Assembly (NCBI GenBank): GCA_013299115.1
Contig: JAAFKA010000009.1
Span: 1 to 64,000 of the forward strand
Direction of reading: 5' to 3'
DNA: 64,000 nucleotides
Source: Cytophagales bacterium
Lineage (GTDB): Bacteria > Bacteroidota > Bacteroidia > Cytophagales > Thermoflexibacteraceae
Positions within the stretch are counted from its first letter, which is position 1. Every line of letters begins with the position of its first letter. The notes beneath the pieces are model-generated. The model was given only the letters and a program-made list of their open reading frames with translations, searched no databases and was not told the DNA's origin. Made by a program: the position numbers and the translations under genes. This document shows, piece by piece, positions 1-9,178 of the stretch.

Positions 1-2153
1 AAGACCTTTCAAATGTAAAGGCGGTTGTCTATCTACAAGGCAAGGCTTTTTATGCTCTTTTTGAAAAATCAAAATTTAAAAATGAATTTGAATTAGAAAA
101 TCAAATTCAAAAAATTACTAAAAATTTAGAAGAAGTAAAACCTACTTTGATTACAAATTTACGAGATGAAAACGAAATAGATAAACGTCATTTAGCCCAA
201 CTACTTTTTAATAGTTTGGCTAATACTTCTAATACTGAAAATGCTAAAAGTTCAAATATTACAGGTGGTTTGTATTGGGTAGTAGAAGCTATCAATTCAA
301 AAGAAGATAAGGAAAAAAATGATAAGCAAAGGGTGATTTGGCAATACATTACGCTGAAAGTGGAATTAGATTATTATTTGCATATAAAATTAGAAGTAAA
401 AACATTTTCTAATTTCTTAATGACTGGTAAAATGGATTTTGATAAGAGGGTAACTAAGTTAAAAGACCTTGTTCAATATGAAATATTGCCTGATAATGTT
501 AGAAGTATGAGAAGATTAAAAAGTTCTGAACAAGTAATATTTAGAAGTGAAGAAGAGCAAGAAAAATTATCAGAACAACAAAGAAAAAACGACAAGGTAA
601 AAGCATCACAAACTTATATCATATCCCAAATAGACAGAAAGAAAAGTACAGTTTCATTTTTAGATTTTTCTAATTATGAAAATTTTGCTGTTTCAAAAAG
701 TGGTGTGCTATATGAATTTCTGAAAGAAATAAAAACCCAACTGAATAAATACATTACAGTCAAATTTATAGCATTACCTTTTAATGAGGAAAAAATAGAG
801 TTTGACAAACAACTTTCTAAAAGTGTAAAAACAAGAATAGAAAATTTTTATCGGAGTAAACCTATTGTTATAAATATTGCTAAAAGTTTAGAAAATGACG
901 GAAAGGCAATAAAGTTAGCAAAAGATTTATATTCTTTCTTAACAGATAAAGACAGGGATTACAAAGCACCTAACGTAAATCTTGGAGATTTACAAAAAGA
1001 TGCTATCAATATTCGCATTATTCGCAACAAAGATTATTACAAAAATAGCAACCTTGTAGATGAACATTTGGAAGATAAAAATTTTATTGTGCAACACATT
1101 ACTACTGATGATTTTGATGTAGATATTGAGAAAAAGACCAAGAAAGGTGAAAAATTAGATGCGTTGCCTGAAATTGATAAAATACTTAATGAAATTTATA
1201 TCAAAAATGATATTAAGCAGGGTAAAATTACAATTTTAGATTGGACTTTTGGCGAGTGGGTTTTTATTGACAGGGAAGAAATCAAAAATGAAAAAGAGTC
1301 TAATACAGAGAATCAACCCAAACGGTATTGGTACAGAGTTGTTAAAATTTTTGAAAATGGAGGTTTAGATTTTGAAATTTTTGAAAATGCAACAGAGTTC
1401 AAAAAATATCAGAAAGAAGTACAAAAAATACTGCCTTATCTTAGTGGAGATGATAAACACTGGGAAGAAAGAGCCAAATTTAAAGGCTTAGTTATTTCCA
1501 ATAATGGTGATATAAATTTCATCGAAGACACCCAAAAATTTACTATCCAAGAAATAGAAACCATAGGCGAAACTTTGGAATTGGAAAGCAAGCTAACTGT
1601 TTTTAGCAAAAATGAACTAATTAAACTGTTTAATCAGTTTATCACTCAAAATAGTGAGTTTAGTAAAGACGAAAAATGGTTAAATACCTTTTCAAATCTT
1701 GTAAAATATAAAGAAGAAATTACAAAAGACGAATTAAATAAACTGTTTGAAAATAGTGGATTGAATAACAGAACTAAAATAAAGAAAGAATTTTGTAAGT
1801 TCTATTATGAAAATTCTGAATCTATTCTCGGTAGAAAAGATGTTTTATGGCATTTTTTTAAGGGAGAGGAACAAATGGAAGAACTATTTGCTTCTAAAAC
1901 TAATGTTTACTATCAAATCAATAATGAAACAGAAGCATTTTATTTCGTTGGAGTCATACCAGAGCAAATACAGACAGATTTTACAAATGCTACTAACATT
2001 CGTAAAATAAAAACAGTAAAAAATCTGCAAGGACAACAAAGTAAACTTGTTTTTGACCAGCTTTTAGAAACAATGGCTGTAGATTTTGTAAAACAAGGCA
2101 ACTTAACGGTTGTACCTTTTCCTTTCAAATACCTAAGAGAAAGCAGACAATAA
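1..2153 (+). CDS. Large AT-rich protein of unknown function, 5' end outside window
   Basis: The reading frame is open from the first base of the window to the stop at 2151-2153, so the true start lies upstream; the TTG at 147 is an internal codon, not a start. About 716 residues are visible. They are rich in Lys, Asn, Glu and Ile and the DNA is clearly more AT-rich than the housekeeping genes downstream, which suggests acquisition by transfer. No signal peptide or membrane segment is visible in this part. Alternating helical and strand-like stretches are present, with conserved-looking patches such as ILDWTFGEWVFIDRE, FIVQHITTDDF and a C-terminal LTVVPFPFKYLRE. I do not recognise the family. 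The size and composition would suit a mobile or defence-type gene, but that is inference only. Confidence 0.75.
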   Translation, partial: DLSNVKAVVYLQGKAFYALFEKSKFKNEFELENQIQKITKNLEEVKPTLITNLRDENEIDKRHLAQLLFNSLANTSNTENAKSSNITGGLYWVVEAINSKEDKEKNDKQRVIWQYITLKVELDYYLHIKLEVKTFSNFLMTGKMDFDKRVTKLKDLVQYEILPDNVRSMRRLKSSEQVIFRSEEEQEKLSEQQRKNDKVKASQTYIISQIDRKKSTVSFLDFSNYENFAVSKSGVLYEFLKEIKTQLNKYITVKFIALPFNEEKIEFDKQLSKSVKTRIENFYRSKPIVINIAKSLENDGKAIKLAKDLYSFLTDKDRDYKAPNVNLGDLQKDAINIRIIRNKDYYKNSNLVDEHLEDKNFIVQHITTDDFDVDIEKKTKKGEKLDALPEIDKILNEIYIKNDIKQGKITILDWTFGEWVFIDREEIKNEKESNTENQPKRYWYRVVKIFENGGLDFEIFENATEFKKYQKEVQKILPYLSGDDKHWEERAKFKGLVISNNGDINFIEDTQKFTIQEIETIGETLELESKLTVFSKNELIKLFNQFITQNSEFSKDEKWLNTFSNLVKYKEEITKDELNKLFENSGLNNRTKIKKEFCKFYYENSESILGRKDVLWHFFKGEEQMEELFASKTNVYYQINNETEAFYFVGVIPEQIQTDFTNATNIRKIKTVKNLQGQQSKLVFDQLLETMAVDFVKQGNLTVVPFPFKYLRESRQ

Positions 2154-2347
2154 AAACGGTAGGCAACACTGTATTTGGTATTTGTGCAAGGTGAGTAAAC
2201 ATACTAAAAAGAACTTTTGTGCTTTCTATTTGGTTTAGTGCTTTGCGGGGGGTAGCACCACCCTACACAAATGCTTTCCATTAGGGGCTTATTTCAGTTT
2301 TGAAAAACCCAAAACCACTGAATACCTAAAAAATACCTTACAAGTTC

Positions 2348-2377
2348 TTTGCTACTCTTGATTTGTTTGTATATTCG
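2348..2377 (+). promoter_or_regulatory. Candidate Bacteroidota promoter for mdh
   Basis: TTTG at 2348-2351 and TATATTCG at 2370-2377 are separated by 18 bases. This resembles the Bacteroidota consensus (TTTG at -33, TAnnTTTG at -7) with one mismatch. It would give a leader of about 85 bases before the mdh ATG, and that leader contains the hairpin at 2397-2431. The rest of 2154-2468 shows no gene. Confidence 0.4.
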
Positions 2378-2396
2378 CAACCAAAGACCTTAAACC

Positions 2397-2431
2397 AAAC
2401 CTTACAAGGTTTTGGAAACCTTGTAAGGTTT
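2397..2431. repeat. Perfect 16-bp inverted repeat, hairpin upstream of mdh
   Basis: Arms AAACCTTACAAGGTTT (2397-2412) and AAACCTTGTAAGGTTT (2416-2431) are exact reverse complements with a 3-base loop and a following T run. Each arm is itself nearly palindromic. The same unit recurs at 3614-3669, and a variant at 27621-27655. It could terminate transcription from upstream, or act as an attenuator if the promoter at 2348-2377 is used. Confidence 0.7.
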
Positions 2432-2468
2432 TTACAAAAAAATTCATAAAATAAACCTCAATAATTCC

Positions 2469-3401
2469 ATGAAAGTAACCGTAGTAGGTGCTGGCAACGT
2501 AGGTGCTACTTGTGCAGACGTATTGGCGTACAAAGAAATAGCCAACGAAATCGTATTGGTCGACATCAGAGAAGGTTTTGCAGAAGGCAAAGCCCTCGAT
2601 ATTTGGCAAAAAGCCCCCATTGATTTGTACGACTCTCGTACCATAGGCTCTACCAACGACTATGCAAAAACTGCCAATTCAGACATAGTAGTCATTACTT
2701 CGGGCTTGCCTCGCAAACCGGGCATGACCAGAGATGATTTGATTGCAACCAATGCAGAAATTGTAACAGGTGTAACCAAAAACATAGTGGCTCACTCGCC
2801 AAACGCCATTATCATTGTCGTTTCTAATCCATTGGACGTCATGACTTATGCTGCCCACATCACTTGCAAATTGCCCCGCACCAGAGTAATGGGCATGGCA
2901 GGTATTTTGGATACGGCTCGTTATCGTGCATTTTTGGCAGAAGCTTTGAATGTATCGCCAAAAGATATTCATGCTATGATTCTTGGCGGACATGGCGACA
3001 CGATGGTGCCTTTGCCTCGCTATACAACCGTAGGCGGTATTCCTGTTACCGAATTGATAGACGCAACTACGCTTGATGCCATTGTAAAACGAACTATCAA
3101 CGGCGGCGGCGAATTGGTAAAACTCATGGGTACTTCGGCTTGGTATGCACCAGGTTCGGCTGCTGCTCAAATGGTGGAAGCTATTGCAAAAGACCAACGC
3201 AGGGTATTGCCTGTTTGTATCAACTTGGAAGGTGAATATGGTATCAAAGATTGTTACTTAGGTGTACCTGTTATTTTGGGCAAGAATGGTGTTGAAAAAG
3301 TAATAGAATTGCAACTGAATGATGCTGAAAGAAGTTTGTTAGAAACTTCTCGCAAGCACGTGAAAGATGTAATGGAGGCTTTTGATAAAATGAGAAAATA
3401 A
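2469..3401 (+). CDS. mdh: Malate dehydrogenase (NAD-dependent, LDH-like type)
   Basis: The 310-residue protein catalyses malate to oxaloacetate with NAD+ in the TCA cycle, in the cytoplasm. The Rossmann motif GAGNVG is at residues 7-12 and the NAD-selective acidic residue is D32 (VLVDIREG). The substrate loop reads GLPRKPGMTR with the two arginines that distinguish malate from lactate enzymes, followed by the VSNPLD segment, and the catalytic histidine lies in GGHGDTMVP. Length is normal for the family. The ATG at 2469 begins the Rossmann strand directly, so the start is secure. The gene stands alone, convergent with secDF. No odd features are visible inside the coding region. Confidence 0.97.
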   Translation: MKVTVVGAGNVGATCADVLAYKEIANEIVLVDIREGFAEGKALDIWQKAPIDLYDSRTIGSTNDYAKTANSDIVVITSGLPRKPGMTRDDLIATNAEIVTGVTKNIVAHSPNAIIIVVSNPLDVMTYAAHITCKLPRTRVMGMAGILDTARYRAFLAEALNVSPKDIHAMILGGHGDTMVPLPRYTTVGGIPVTELIDATTLDAIVKRTINGGGELVKLMGTSAWYAPGSAAAQMVEAIAKDQRRVLPVCINLEGEYGIKDCYLGVPVILGKNGVEKVIELQLNDAERSLLETSRKHVKDVMEAFDKMRK

Positions 3402-3405
3402 TTCT

Positions 3406-3448
3406 TAATGTTGAATGTTGAATGTTTTTAATTCAACATTTAACATTA
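3406..3448 (+). terminator. Hairpin terminator after mdh
   Basis: TAATGTTGAATGTTGAAT (3406-3423) pairs with ATTCAACATTTAACATTA (3431-3448) with one mismatch around a T-rich loop, starting five bases after the mdh stop codon. The position fits a 3' end of the mdh transcript. Confidence 0.55.
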
Positions 3449-3548
3449 GAGGTTATTACGATTTGTACTGTACCCTTCAGGGTGTAAGGTCAATTAGCTG
3501 AAAATCAACAAGTTAATTTTCTATACAAAAATTATCGTCATAACCTCT
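3447..3548. repeat. MITE-like element with AGAGGTTAT termini
   Basis: An element of about 100 bp runs from TAGAGGTTATTACG (3447-3460) to CGTCATAACCTCT (3536-3548), giving 13-bp inverted ends with one mismatch. The interior has no ORF but resembles the interior of the element at 18890-19006 (both share stretches like CTGAAAATCAA and an ACAAAAATTATCGT end). The outer nine bases match the ends of the IS5-type element at 36974-37779, suggesting mobilisation in trans by such a transposase. Confidence 0.65.
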
Positions 3549-3613
3549 CATGTTAGATTTATTCGTTGTTGTAAATGTCTGAAAGATTCTGGTAAATAAA
3601 CATAATACATTTA

Positions 3614-3669
3614 ACCCTTACAAGGTTTTAACGCAAACCTTACAAGGTTTTTGAAACCTTGTAAGGTTT
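3614..3669 (-). terminator. Palindromic repeat cluster between mdh and secDF, probable terminator
   Basis: Three units of the AAACCTTACAAGGTTT family are present: a degenerate one at 3614-3629, then a perfect inverted pair at 3635-3650 and 3654-3669. The pair lies seven bases beyond the secDF stop codon in the transcript direction of secDF. The hairpin therefore probably ends the secDF mRNA, and may also stop read-through from mdh. Confidence 0.6.
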
Positions 3670-3676
3670 TTGAAAA

Positions 3677-6600
3677 TTACACTGCTGGTTTTTCGTTTAC
3701 CACCACTGCATTATCGGCAGTTTCTTTGTTGCCGTATTTCTCTAAGGTATCTGCCACAATAGCCGTAGATACATAGATAGACGAATACGTACCAAACAAA
3801 ATACCCATAATCATAGAAAAACAAAAGCCTTGCAAAGTTTGTCCACCGAAAATCATCATGATAAACAACACAAGCAACGAGGCTACGGCTGTAATCAAAG
3901 TACGGCTTAACGTATCATTTACAGAGTCATTCAAAGTTTTTTCTATTTCTTCGCCTGCAATTCGTTTGTTCATAAACTCACGAATACGGTCAAACACAAC
4001 CACCTTGTCATTGATAGAGTAACCCACAATAGTCAAGATAGCAGCCACAAATACTTGGTCGACCTCGAAAGAGAAACCTACCAAATTGGCTATGGCATAA
4101 AGGGCTATTACAATCAAAACGTCGTGTAACTCTGCAATGACTGCACCCAAACCAAACTGCCAGCGTTGGAAACGGACAACGATATACAAGAAAATGCCCA
4201 ACAAGGCTGCCAACGTAGCTTGCCATGCCGAACTTTTAATGTCGTCTGCTATGGTAGCCCCAACTTTTGAGGTACTTACAATTTTCGGCTCAAGGCTTGC
4301 CATATCTTTCAAACCTGTTTCGAGGGCTGTTTGCACTTTTTTGTCTGCCTCTTCGGTTTCGTCATCTATCAAGTAAGTGGTAGTGATTTTTACCTTGTTG
4401 TTAGAGTTGTAAGATTTTACCTCTGTACCTTGGTTTTGGAAATTATCTACTACTTTGTCTTTAATTTCAGACGCAACTACGGCATTTTTAAACTCTACAA
4501 TGTAAGTACGACCACCTTTGAAATCTACGCCCAAATTCATTCCACCTTTGACAATAATTGCAACCAAACCTAACACAATGATAGCAGCCGAAGTCAAATA
4601 AGCCATTTTGCGTTTGCCTTTGCTGATAAAATCGTAGTTTGTGCCTGTTGCAAAGTTGTTGGTTAGGCTGTTGCCAAATTTCATTGTGTCGGGAGATTTT
4701 TTAGCCCACCAGAAAATAATCACTTTTGAAACGTAAACAGCCGTAAAGAATGAAATCAAAATACCAATAACCAATGTAACAGCAAAACCTTTGATAGGTC
4801 CAGAACCGAACAACAAGAGAATAACACCTGTCAATAAAGTAGTAACGTTAGAGTCAAAGATAGCAGCAAAGGCTTTTTCATAGCCTAATTGCAAGGCTTC
4901 GATAATAGATTTGCCTAATTTGATTTCCTCACGCACCCTTTCATAAATCAATACGTTGGCATCGACAGCCATACCAAAGGTCAAAACGATACCTGCAATA
5001 CCGGGCAAGGTAAGGGCAGACCCAATTTGTGCCATGATACCAATGAGGAAGAAAATATTGAAAGATAAGGCTACGTTTGCCACCAAACCTGCTTGGGCGT
5101 AGTAGAAAATCATAAAACCAACGACCAACAACAAACCAACCAAAGACGAAATCAAACCTTGATTGATAGCCTCAGCACCCAAAGAAGGACCTACTACGGC
5201 TTCCTCTACTATGCGTGTGGGGGCAGGCAACTTACCAGCTTTCAGAATATTAGCCAAATCTTGTGCTTCTTCTATTGTAAATTTACCAGAGATAGATGAA
5301 TTGCCACCGCCAATTTCAGACTGCACCACAGGAGCAGAATAAACCAAGCCGTCAAGCACAATCGCAATGCGGTTTTGAATATTGGCTGCGGTTACTTTTT
5401 TCCAAGTTTTAGCACCTTCGGGATTCATTTGCATCGCAATATCTGGTGTGCCGCGTTGGTCAAAACCTTGACGAGCATCGTCCACCACTTCGCCACCCAA
5501 AGCAGCTTTGCCATTTCTACCTTTTTTCAATACATACAACGTGTAGTAGGCTTTGCCTTTTTCTTTGTCTTCAAAAGAAGGTTTTGCGTCCCACGCAAAG
5601 GTCATGTTTTGAGGCAAAATAGCACGCACTTCTTTGTCGTTAATCAAACGAGTGATAACAGCCGTATCTGCACCTTCATAAACCAAATCTCTTGGGCTTG
5701 CCAATTTTGAGAACAAAGGCGAAACCTCCGTAGCTTTGGGGGCTTTGGTAGAGTCGGCTTTGCCTGTGCTGTCGGTTGGCGTATTTCCTTTTAGTTTGTC
5801 CGCCAAATTGTCGGTTTTTGCAGTGTCCGTAGGTGTAGTACCTGCTTGTTTCAATGTATCAGGTGCTGCTGTTTTTACGGTCGTATCACCCAATAAAGAT
5901 TTAGATTTTTCTCTTTTTACGAGCAAATCATTAGCTTTTTGAATGTATTGGGCGTAGTCTTTGCTTTCGTAAACTTCCCAAAACTCTAATTGAGCCACCC
6001 CTTGCAAGAGTTTACGCACCCTTTCTGGATTGTCCACACCGGGCAACTCCACCTGAATACGACCTGTACCTGGTATCAACTGCACGTTAGGTTGCGTAAC
6101 ACCAAATTTATCGATACGAGTTTTTACAATTTGATAGGCTCTTTTAATTGCCCCTTTTACTTCCTCCTCAATAATTCTTTTGATTTCGGCTTCGGGAGTT
6201 TTCACGTCTATTTTGCCTTGATTGGAAGCATTTGCAAAAATTTCAGCCAATTTGCCTGCACCCGCCACTTTTTCATACTCCTCAAAAAACAACTTCACAA
6301 ACTCTGTTTGGCTGTCTTTTTGGCGTTGTTTGGTGTTTTCCAATGCTTTTTTGAAGTTTTCGTTTTCAGCCTCTTCGTCTGCCAAACCTCTTAAGATTTC
6401 GACAGGAGAAACCTCCAAAACCACGTGCATACCACCTTGCAAGTCAAGACCCAACTGCAATTCGGCATTTTTCACTTCTTTATAAGTAAACTCTGTAAAG
6501 CCCAAGTTATAAACAGGCAAATTCCAGATAGAATCCAAATATTTTTGGCGTTTTTGGTAATCTACGCCATTGCTTGTTTTCGCATATTCGTTGGCTTGCC

Positions 6601-6697
6601 CTTGAATTTTGCGAGAAACTAATGTGAATGATAAATAATACAAACACAAAAGAGAAACTATCACCGTCAATGCGATGATGCCATTTTTGTTACGCAT
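3677..6697 (-). CDS. secDF: Protein translocase subunit SecDF (fused)
   Basis: The 1006-residue inner-membrane protein uses the proton gradient to help SecYEG complete export. The SecD half starts with a single membrane segment, then LGLDLQGGMHVVLEV, the periplasmic P1 region and a membrane bundle containing GMAVDANVLIYERVREE, whose Asp is on the proton path. The SecF half contains LGVDFKGGRTYIVEF and GYSINDKVVVFDRIREF. A low-complexity Thr/Asp/Lys/Pro segment interrupts P1, a common feature of Bacteroidota proteins. I chose the ATG at 6697 (MRNKNGII); a start 19 codons upstream at 6754 would add unrelated residues overlapping a palindromic repeat. Fused SecDF is usual in this phylum. The gene is monocistronic here. 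Confidence 0.95.
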   Translation of the reverse strand: MRNKNGIIALTVIVSLLCLYYLSFTLVSRKIQGQANEYAKTSNGVDYQKRQKYLDSIWNLPVYNLGFTEFTYKEVKNAELQLGLDLQGGMHVVLEVSPVEILRGLADEEAENENFKKALENTKQRQKDSQTEFVKLFFEEYEKVAGAGKLAEIFANASNQGKIDVKTPEAEIKRIIEEEVKGAIKRAYQIVKTRIDKFGVTQPNVQLIPGTGRIQVELPGVDNPERVRKLLQGVAQLEFWEVYESKDYAQYIQKANDLLVKREKSKSLLGDTTVKTAAPDTLKQAGTTPTDTAKTDNLADKLKGNTPTDSTGKADSTKAPKATEVSPLFSKLASPRDLVYEGADTAVITRLINDKEVRAILPQNMTFAWDAKPSFEDKEKGKAYYTLYVLKKGRNGKAALGGEVVDDARQGFDQRGTPDIAMQMNPEGAKTWKKVTAANIQNRIAIVLDGLVYSAPVVQSEIGGGNSSISGKFTIEEAQDLANILKAGKLPAPTRIVEEAVVGPSLGAEAINQGLISSLVGLLLVVGFMIFYYAQAGLVANVALSFNIFFLIGIMAQIGSALTLPGIAGIVLTFGMAVDANVLIYERVREEIKLGKSIIEALQLGYEKAFAAIFDSNVTTLLTGVILLLFGSGPIKGFAVTLVIGILISFFTAVYVSKVIIFWWAKKSPDTMKFGNSLTNNFATGTNYDFISKGKRKMAYLTSAAIIVLGLVAIIVKGGMNLGVDFKGGRTYIVEFKNAVVASEIKDKVVDNFQNQGTEVKSYNSNNKVKITTTYLIDDETEEADKKVQTALETGLKDMASLEPKIVSTSKVGATIADDIKSSAWQATLAALLGIFLYIVVRFQRWQFGLGAVIAELHDVLIVIALYAIANLVGFSFEVDQVFVAAILTIVGYSINDKVVVFDRIREFMNKRIAGEEIEKTLNDSVNDTLSRTLITAVASLLVLFIMMIFGGQTLQGFCFSMIMGILFGTYSSIYVSTAIVADTLEKYGNKETADNAVVVNEKPAV

Positions 6698-6734
6698 GGT
6701 AATTTTAAATTTTAAATTTTTAATGAATAAAGTA

Positions 6735-6754
6735 GTGTGGACTTTAGTCCACAC
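6735..6754. repeat. REP-like palindrome, CTTTAG family
   Basis: GTGTGGACTTTAGTCCACAC is a near-perfect palindrome with a central CTTTAG. It belongs to the family also seen at 9938-10002, 10951-10972, 14536-14643, 30841-30895, 50311-50334 and 51316-51475. Confidence 0.7.
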
Positions 6755-6760
6755 AAACCT

Positions 6761-6816
6761 ACTGCCGTTGTTTTACTGCCGTTGTTTTACTGCCGTTGTT
6801 TTACTGCCGTTGTTTG
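6761..6816. repeat. Four tandem copies of a 14-bp unit
   Basis: ACTGCCGTTGTTTT occurs four times head to tail (6761, 6775, 6789, 6803), the last copy ending in G. The array lies directly upstream of secDF on its transcription side. Copy number could vary by slippage. Confidence 0.9.
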
Positions 6817-6979
6817 TGTCCGCACAAACAACCTCTTTTGGATTAATAAAAGTAAAAGCAAATTTGTTTTGCACAGACTAAAGTTCAATACTGTTAAGCT
6901 AAGAAAGTATATTTACAACCTCGAAGAGCAATTCCATTGTGGGTTGAACAATAATAGCCCTACGTGCAACGTAGGGACA

Positions 6980-7342
6980 CTAAGGAGCATTGATGAGAAT
7001 AGCCGAATTGAAGATATTTTGGAAGTAAGACAACAAAAAGACAGACCAGTTGGCTGCATTTGTTAGTCTTTCTTTGGGGGTAGTAGCAAAAAAAGCAACA
7101 ATGAACTGGGGAATGTCGAGGACAATTTTGTGAAATTCGCACTGCCACGCCACTTGTATCAGGGCATCGAAAGGCAGAGTTTCAGACAAAGTAGGTTGGT
7201 CTGAACTTTGTTCGGTGGCTGTTATGGGCTGTTTTTCAGCCTTTTCTATTGGTGTGGGATAAACAGCAAGAAAACTTGCGTGTAAGACCAGCAATAGAAA
7301 CAGCCAAGCAATGCTTTTTAATATGGTTTGGTTTCTCAACAT
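6980..7342 (-). CDS. Small exported hypothetical protein
   Basis: The 120-residue product has an N-terminal hydrophobic segment after a short basic start (residues about 9-27), typical of a signal peptide or membrane anchor, then a polar Pro/Glu/Gln/Thr region and a more hydrophobic C-terminal half ending in FNSAILINAP. I do not recognise a characterised family. The reasons to call it a gene are the export signal, the plausible composition, and the absence of any gene on the opposite strand here. It lies on the same strand as secDF but about 280 bases upstream with repeats between, so co-transcription is doubtful. A cysteine (CEF) lies in the middle of the mature part. Confidence 0.55.
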   Translation of the reverse strand: MLRNQTILKSIAWLFLLLVLHASFLAVYPTPIEKAEKQPITATEQSSDQPTLSETLPFDALIQVAWQCEFHKIVLDIPQFIVAFFATTPKERLTNAANWSVFLLSYFQNIFNSAILINAP

Positions 7343-7486
7343 AAAAAATTGGCTGCAAAACTATAAAATGATTTACAAACTACAAAATAAAAGTTAAAAA
7401 ACCTTTTGGGTATAACTAAAACAGGGGCTAAGAGTTTTTAATGCGGTTGCCATAGTCTTGACGGGACTGCCGATGGTTAAAAAAAT

Positions 7487-7518
7487 ATTGGTTTCTTTGC
7501 CAATTTTGTTTACATTTG
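7487..7518 (+). promoter_or_regulatory. Bacteroidota-type promoter for the AAA-ATPase gene
   Basis: ATTG at 7487-7490, a 20-base spacer and TACATTTG at 7511-7518 match the TTG / TAnnTTTG consensus. Transcription would start roughly 15 bases before the ATG at 7541. Confidence 0.55.
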
Positions 7519-7540
7519 CAAGAATAATTTTGTAAACCGA

Positions 7541-9100
7541 ATGAAAAAACTATCCTTACCTCTCAACGATTTTGCCAATGTGATAGAAGGCAATCGTATT
7601 TATGTGGACAAAACAAGGTTCTTGCTTCCTTTAATAGAAAGTCAAGGCTTTTATTTTCTTTCTCGTCCTCGCCGTTTTGGTAAATCTTTGCTATTGAGTA
7701 CCTTAAAATATATTTTTCAGGGTCGCAAAGAGTTGTTTGCAGGGTTGTATATAGAGGACAAAATAGAGTGGAAAATCTACCCTGTTATTCATTTAGATTT
7801 TTTGAATATTAGTTACAAAGATACAACCCTGGCAGAAGGGTTGAAATATTATTTGCGAAAAGAAGCAAAAAAAGAGAATATTACCTTAGAAAGTGATTCG
7901 CCAAGAGATTTATTTTCTGACTTGATTACAGCATTGAAAGCCAAATATCAGCAAAATGTAGTTATTTTAATAGACGAATACGACAAAAGTATTGTGGACT
8001 ACATAGACGAACCTGCCCAAGCTGCAATTAATCGAGATACTCTCAAAAATTTTTTCGGTACATTAAAAGGAATGACTGCCGATTTGCAGTTTATTTTCTT
8101 GACTGGTGTTTCTAAGTTTAGCAAAGTTTCGCTATTTTCTGACCTCAATAACCTAACAGATTTAACTTTAAAAGACCATTTTTCCACTGCCTTAGGTTAT
8201 ACGCAAACAGAATTGGAAACCTATTTTGTGGATTATTTGGAAAGGGAAAGCAGCAAAAAAAATATGCCTCTCCCAGAATTATTGGCAGAAATCAAACGAT
8301 GGTACAACGGGTATTCGTGGAATGGTGTGGATAGTGTATATAATCCCTATTCAATTCTAAATTTTTTGGACGACGGCGAATTCTTGAACCATTGGTTTAG
8401 CACAGGCACACCGACAATGGTGGTGAAAATGCTAAACAAAAGGTATCTCAAAGATTTTAAAGATGTGCCATTTGGTATTTTCGAATTAGAAAGATACGAT
8501 ATTACCCAAATAGAAAAACATTTGGTTTCCTTGCTGTTCCAAACAGGCTACTTGACTATTACCACAAAAATAGATGCCCAAAATTTTCTATTAAACTATC
8601 CGAACCAAGAAGTTCGAGATGCTTTCAATTACTTTCGGGTTGCCGAATACATTGAGGGTGATACCAGCCTCGATGAATTGAAATATAACCTCAAAAATAG
8701 CTTGTTTGCTGGCAATATAGACTTGTTTGTAGAAAACTTAACCATTTTGTTTGCCCAAATACCTTATCAAATTGTAATTCCTAATCGGGAGGCTTATTAT
8801 CAACTGATTATTTATTTGACGTTGAAAATTTTAGGTGTCGAAATCATAGCCGAAGACAACACCAACAAAGGTAGAATTGATGCCGTTATTTTTGTACCCA
8901 ATTATATTTACATCATAGAATTTAAGTTTTCGAGCAGTACCAAACAAGCACTGTTGCAAATCAAAGACAAGAAATATTATGAAAAATATCTTACAGACAA
9001 CAGACCAATTTGTTTGGTGGGCATGAACTTTGACTACGAAAACCGAACTGTGGTGGAGTGTGTGATGGAGAAAATAGAACAAGATAAATCAAGAAAATAA
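7541..9100 (+). CDS. AAA-ATPase-like protein with C-terminal PD-(D/E)XK nuclease domain
   Basis: The 519-residue protein has the architecture of the AAA-ATPase_like / PDDEXK_9 (DUF1703) family, which is expanded in many Bacteroidota. The N-terminal P-loop variant SRPRRFGKS is at residues 41-49 and Walker B is VVILIDEYDK. The C-terminal nuclease-like fold contains GRIDAVIFVP and YIIEFKF, giving the D...E-x-K set. The biochemical role of the family is not established; roles in DNA processing or conflict between mobile elements have been suggested. The gene has its own promoter and a downstream hairpin, so it appears to be a single-gene unit. All key motifs appear intact. Confidence 0.88.
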   Translation: MKKLSLPLNDFANVIEGNRIYVDKTRFLLPLIESQGFYFLSRPRRFGKSLLLSTLKYIFQGRKELFAGLYIEDKIEWKIYPVIHLDFLNISYKDTTLAEGLKYYLRKEAKKENITLESDSPRDLFSDLITALKAKYQQNVVILIDEYDKSIVDYIDEPAQAAINRDTLKNFFGTLKGMTADLQFIFLTGVSKFSKVSLFSDLNNLTDLTLKDHFSTALGYTQTELETYFVDYLERESSKKNMPLPELLAEIKRWYNGYSWNGVDSVYNPYSILNFLDDGEFLNHWFSTGTPTMVVKMLNKRYLKDFKDVPFGIFELERYDITQIEKHLVSLLFQTGYLTITTKIDAQNFLLNYPNQEVRDAFNYFRVAEYIEGDTSLDELKYNLKNSLFAGNIDLFVENLTILFAQIPYQIVIPNREAYYQLIIYLTLKILGVEIIAEDNTNKGRIDAVIFVPNYIYIIEFKFSSSTKQALLQIKDKKYYEKYLTDNRPICLVGMNFDYENRTVVECVMEKIEQDKSRK

Positions 9101-9135
9101 AACTTGATAAATCAAGTTGCTACGACTACTTATTA

Positions 9136-9178
9136 AAAAAGGCTATTCGGTGCTTTGTAAGCATTGAGTAGCCTTTTC
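9136..9178 (+). terminator. Hairpin terminator after the AAA-ATPase gene
   Basis: An AAAAGGCTA arm pairs with TAGCCTTTT across an extended imperfect 19-bp stem and is followed by CTTTTTC. A homologous hairpin is at 11631-11671, so the terminator is part of the duplicated block. Confidence 0.65.

Noticed and set aside
2679-3197. 172-residue minus-strand ORF
   Set aside because: It lies fully antisense within mdh, whose conserved motifs are certain.
5990-6394. 134-residue plus-strand ORF
   Set aside because: Antisense shadow of secDF with aromatic- and Cys-rich nonsense composition.
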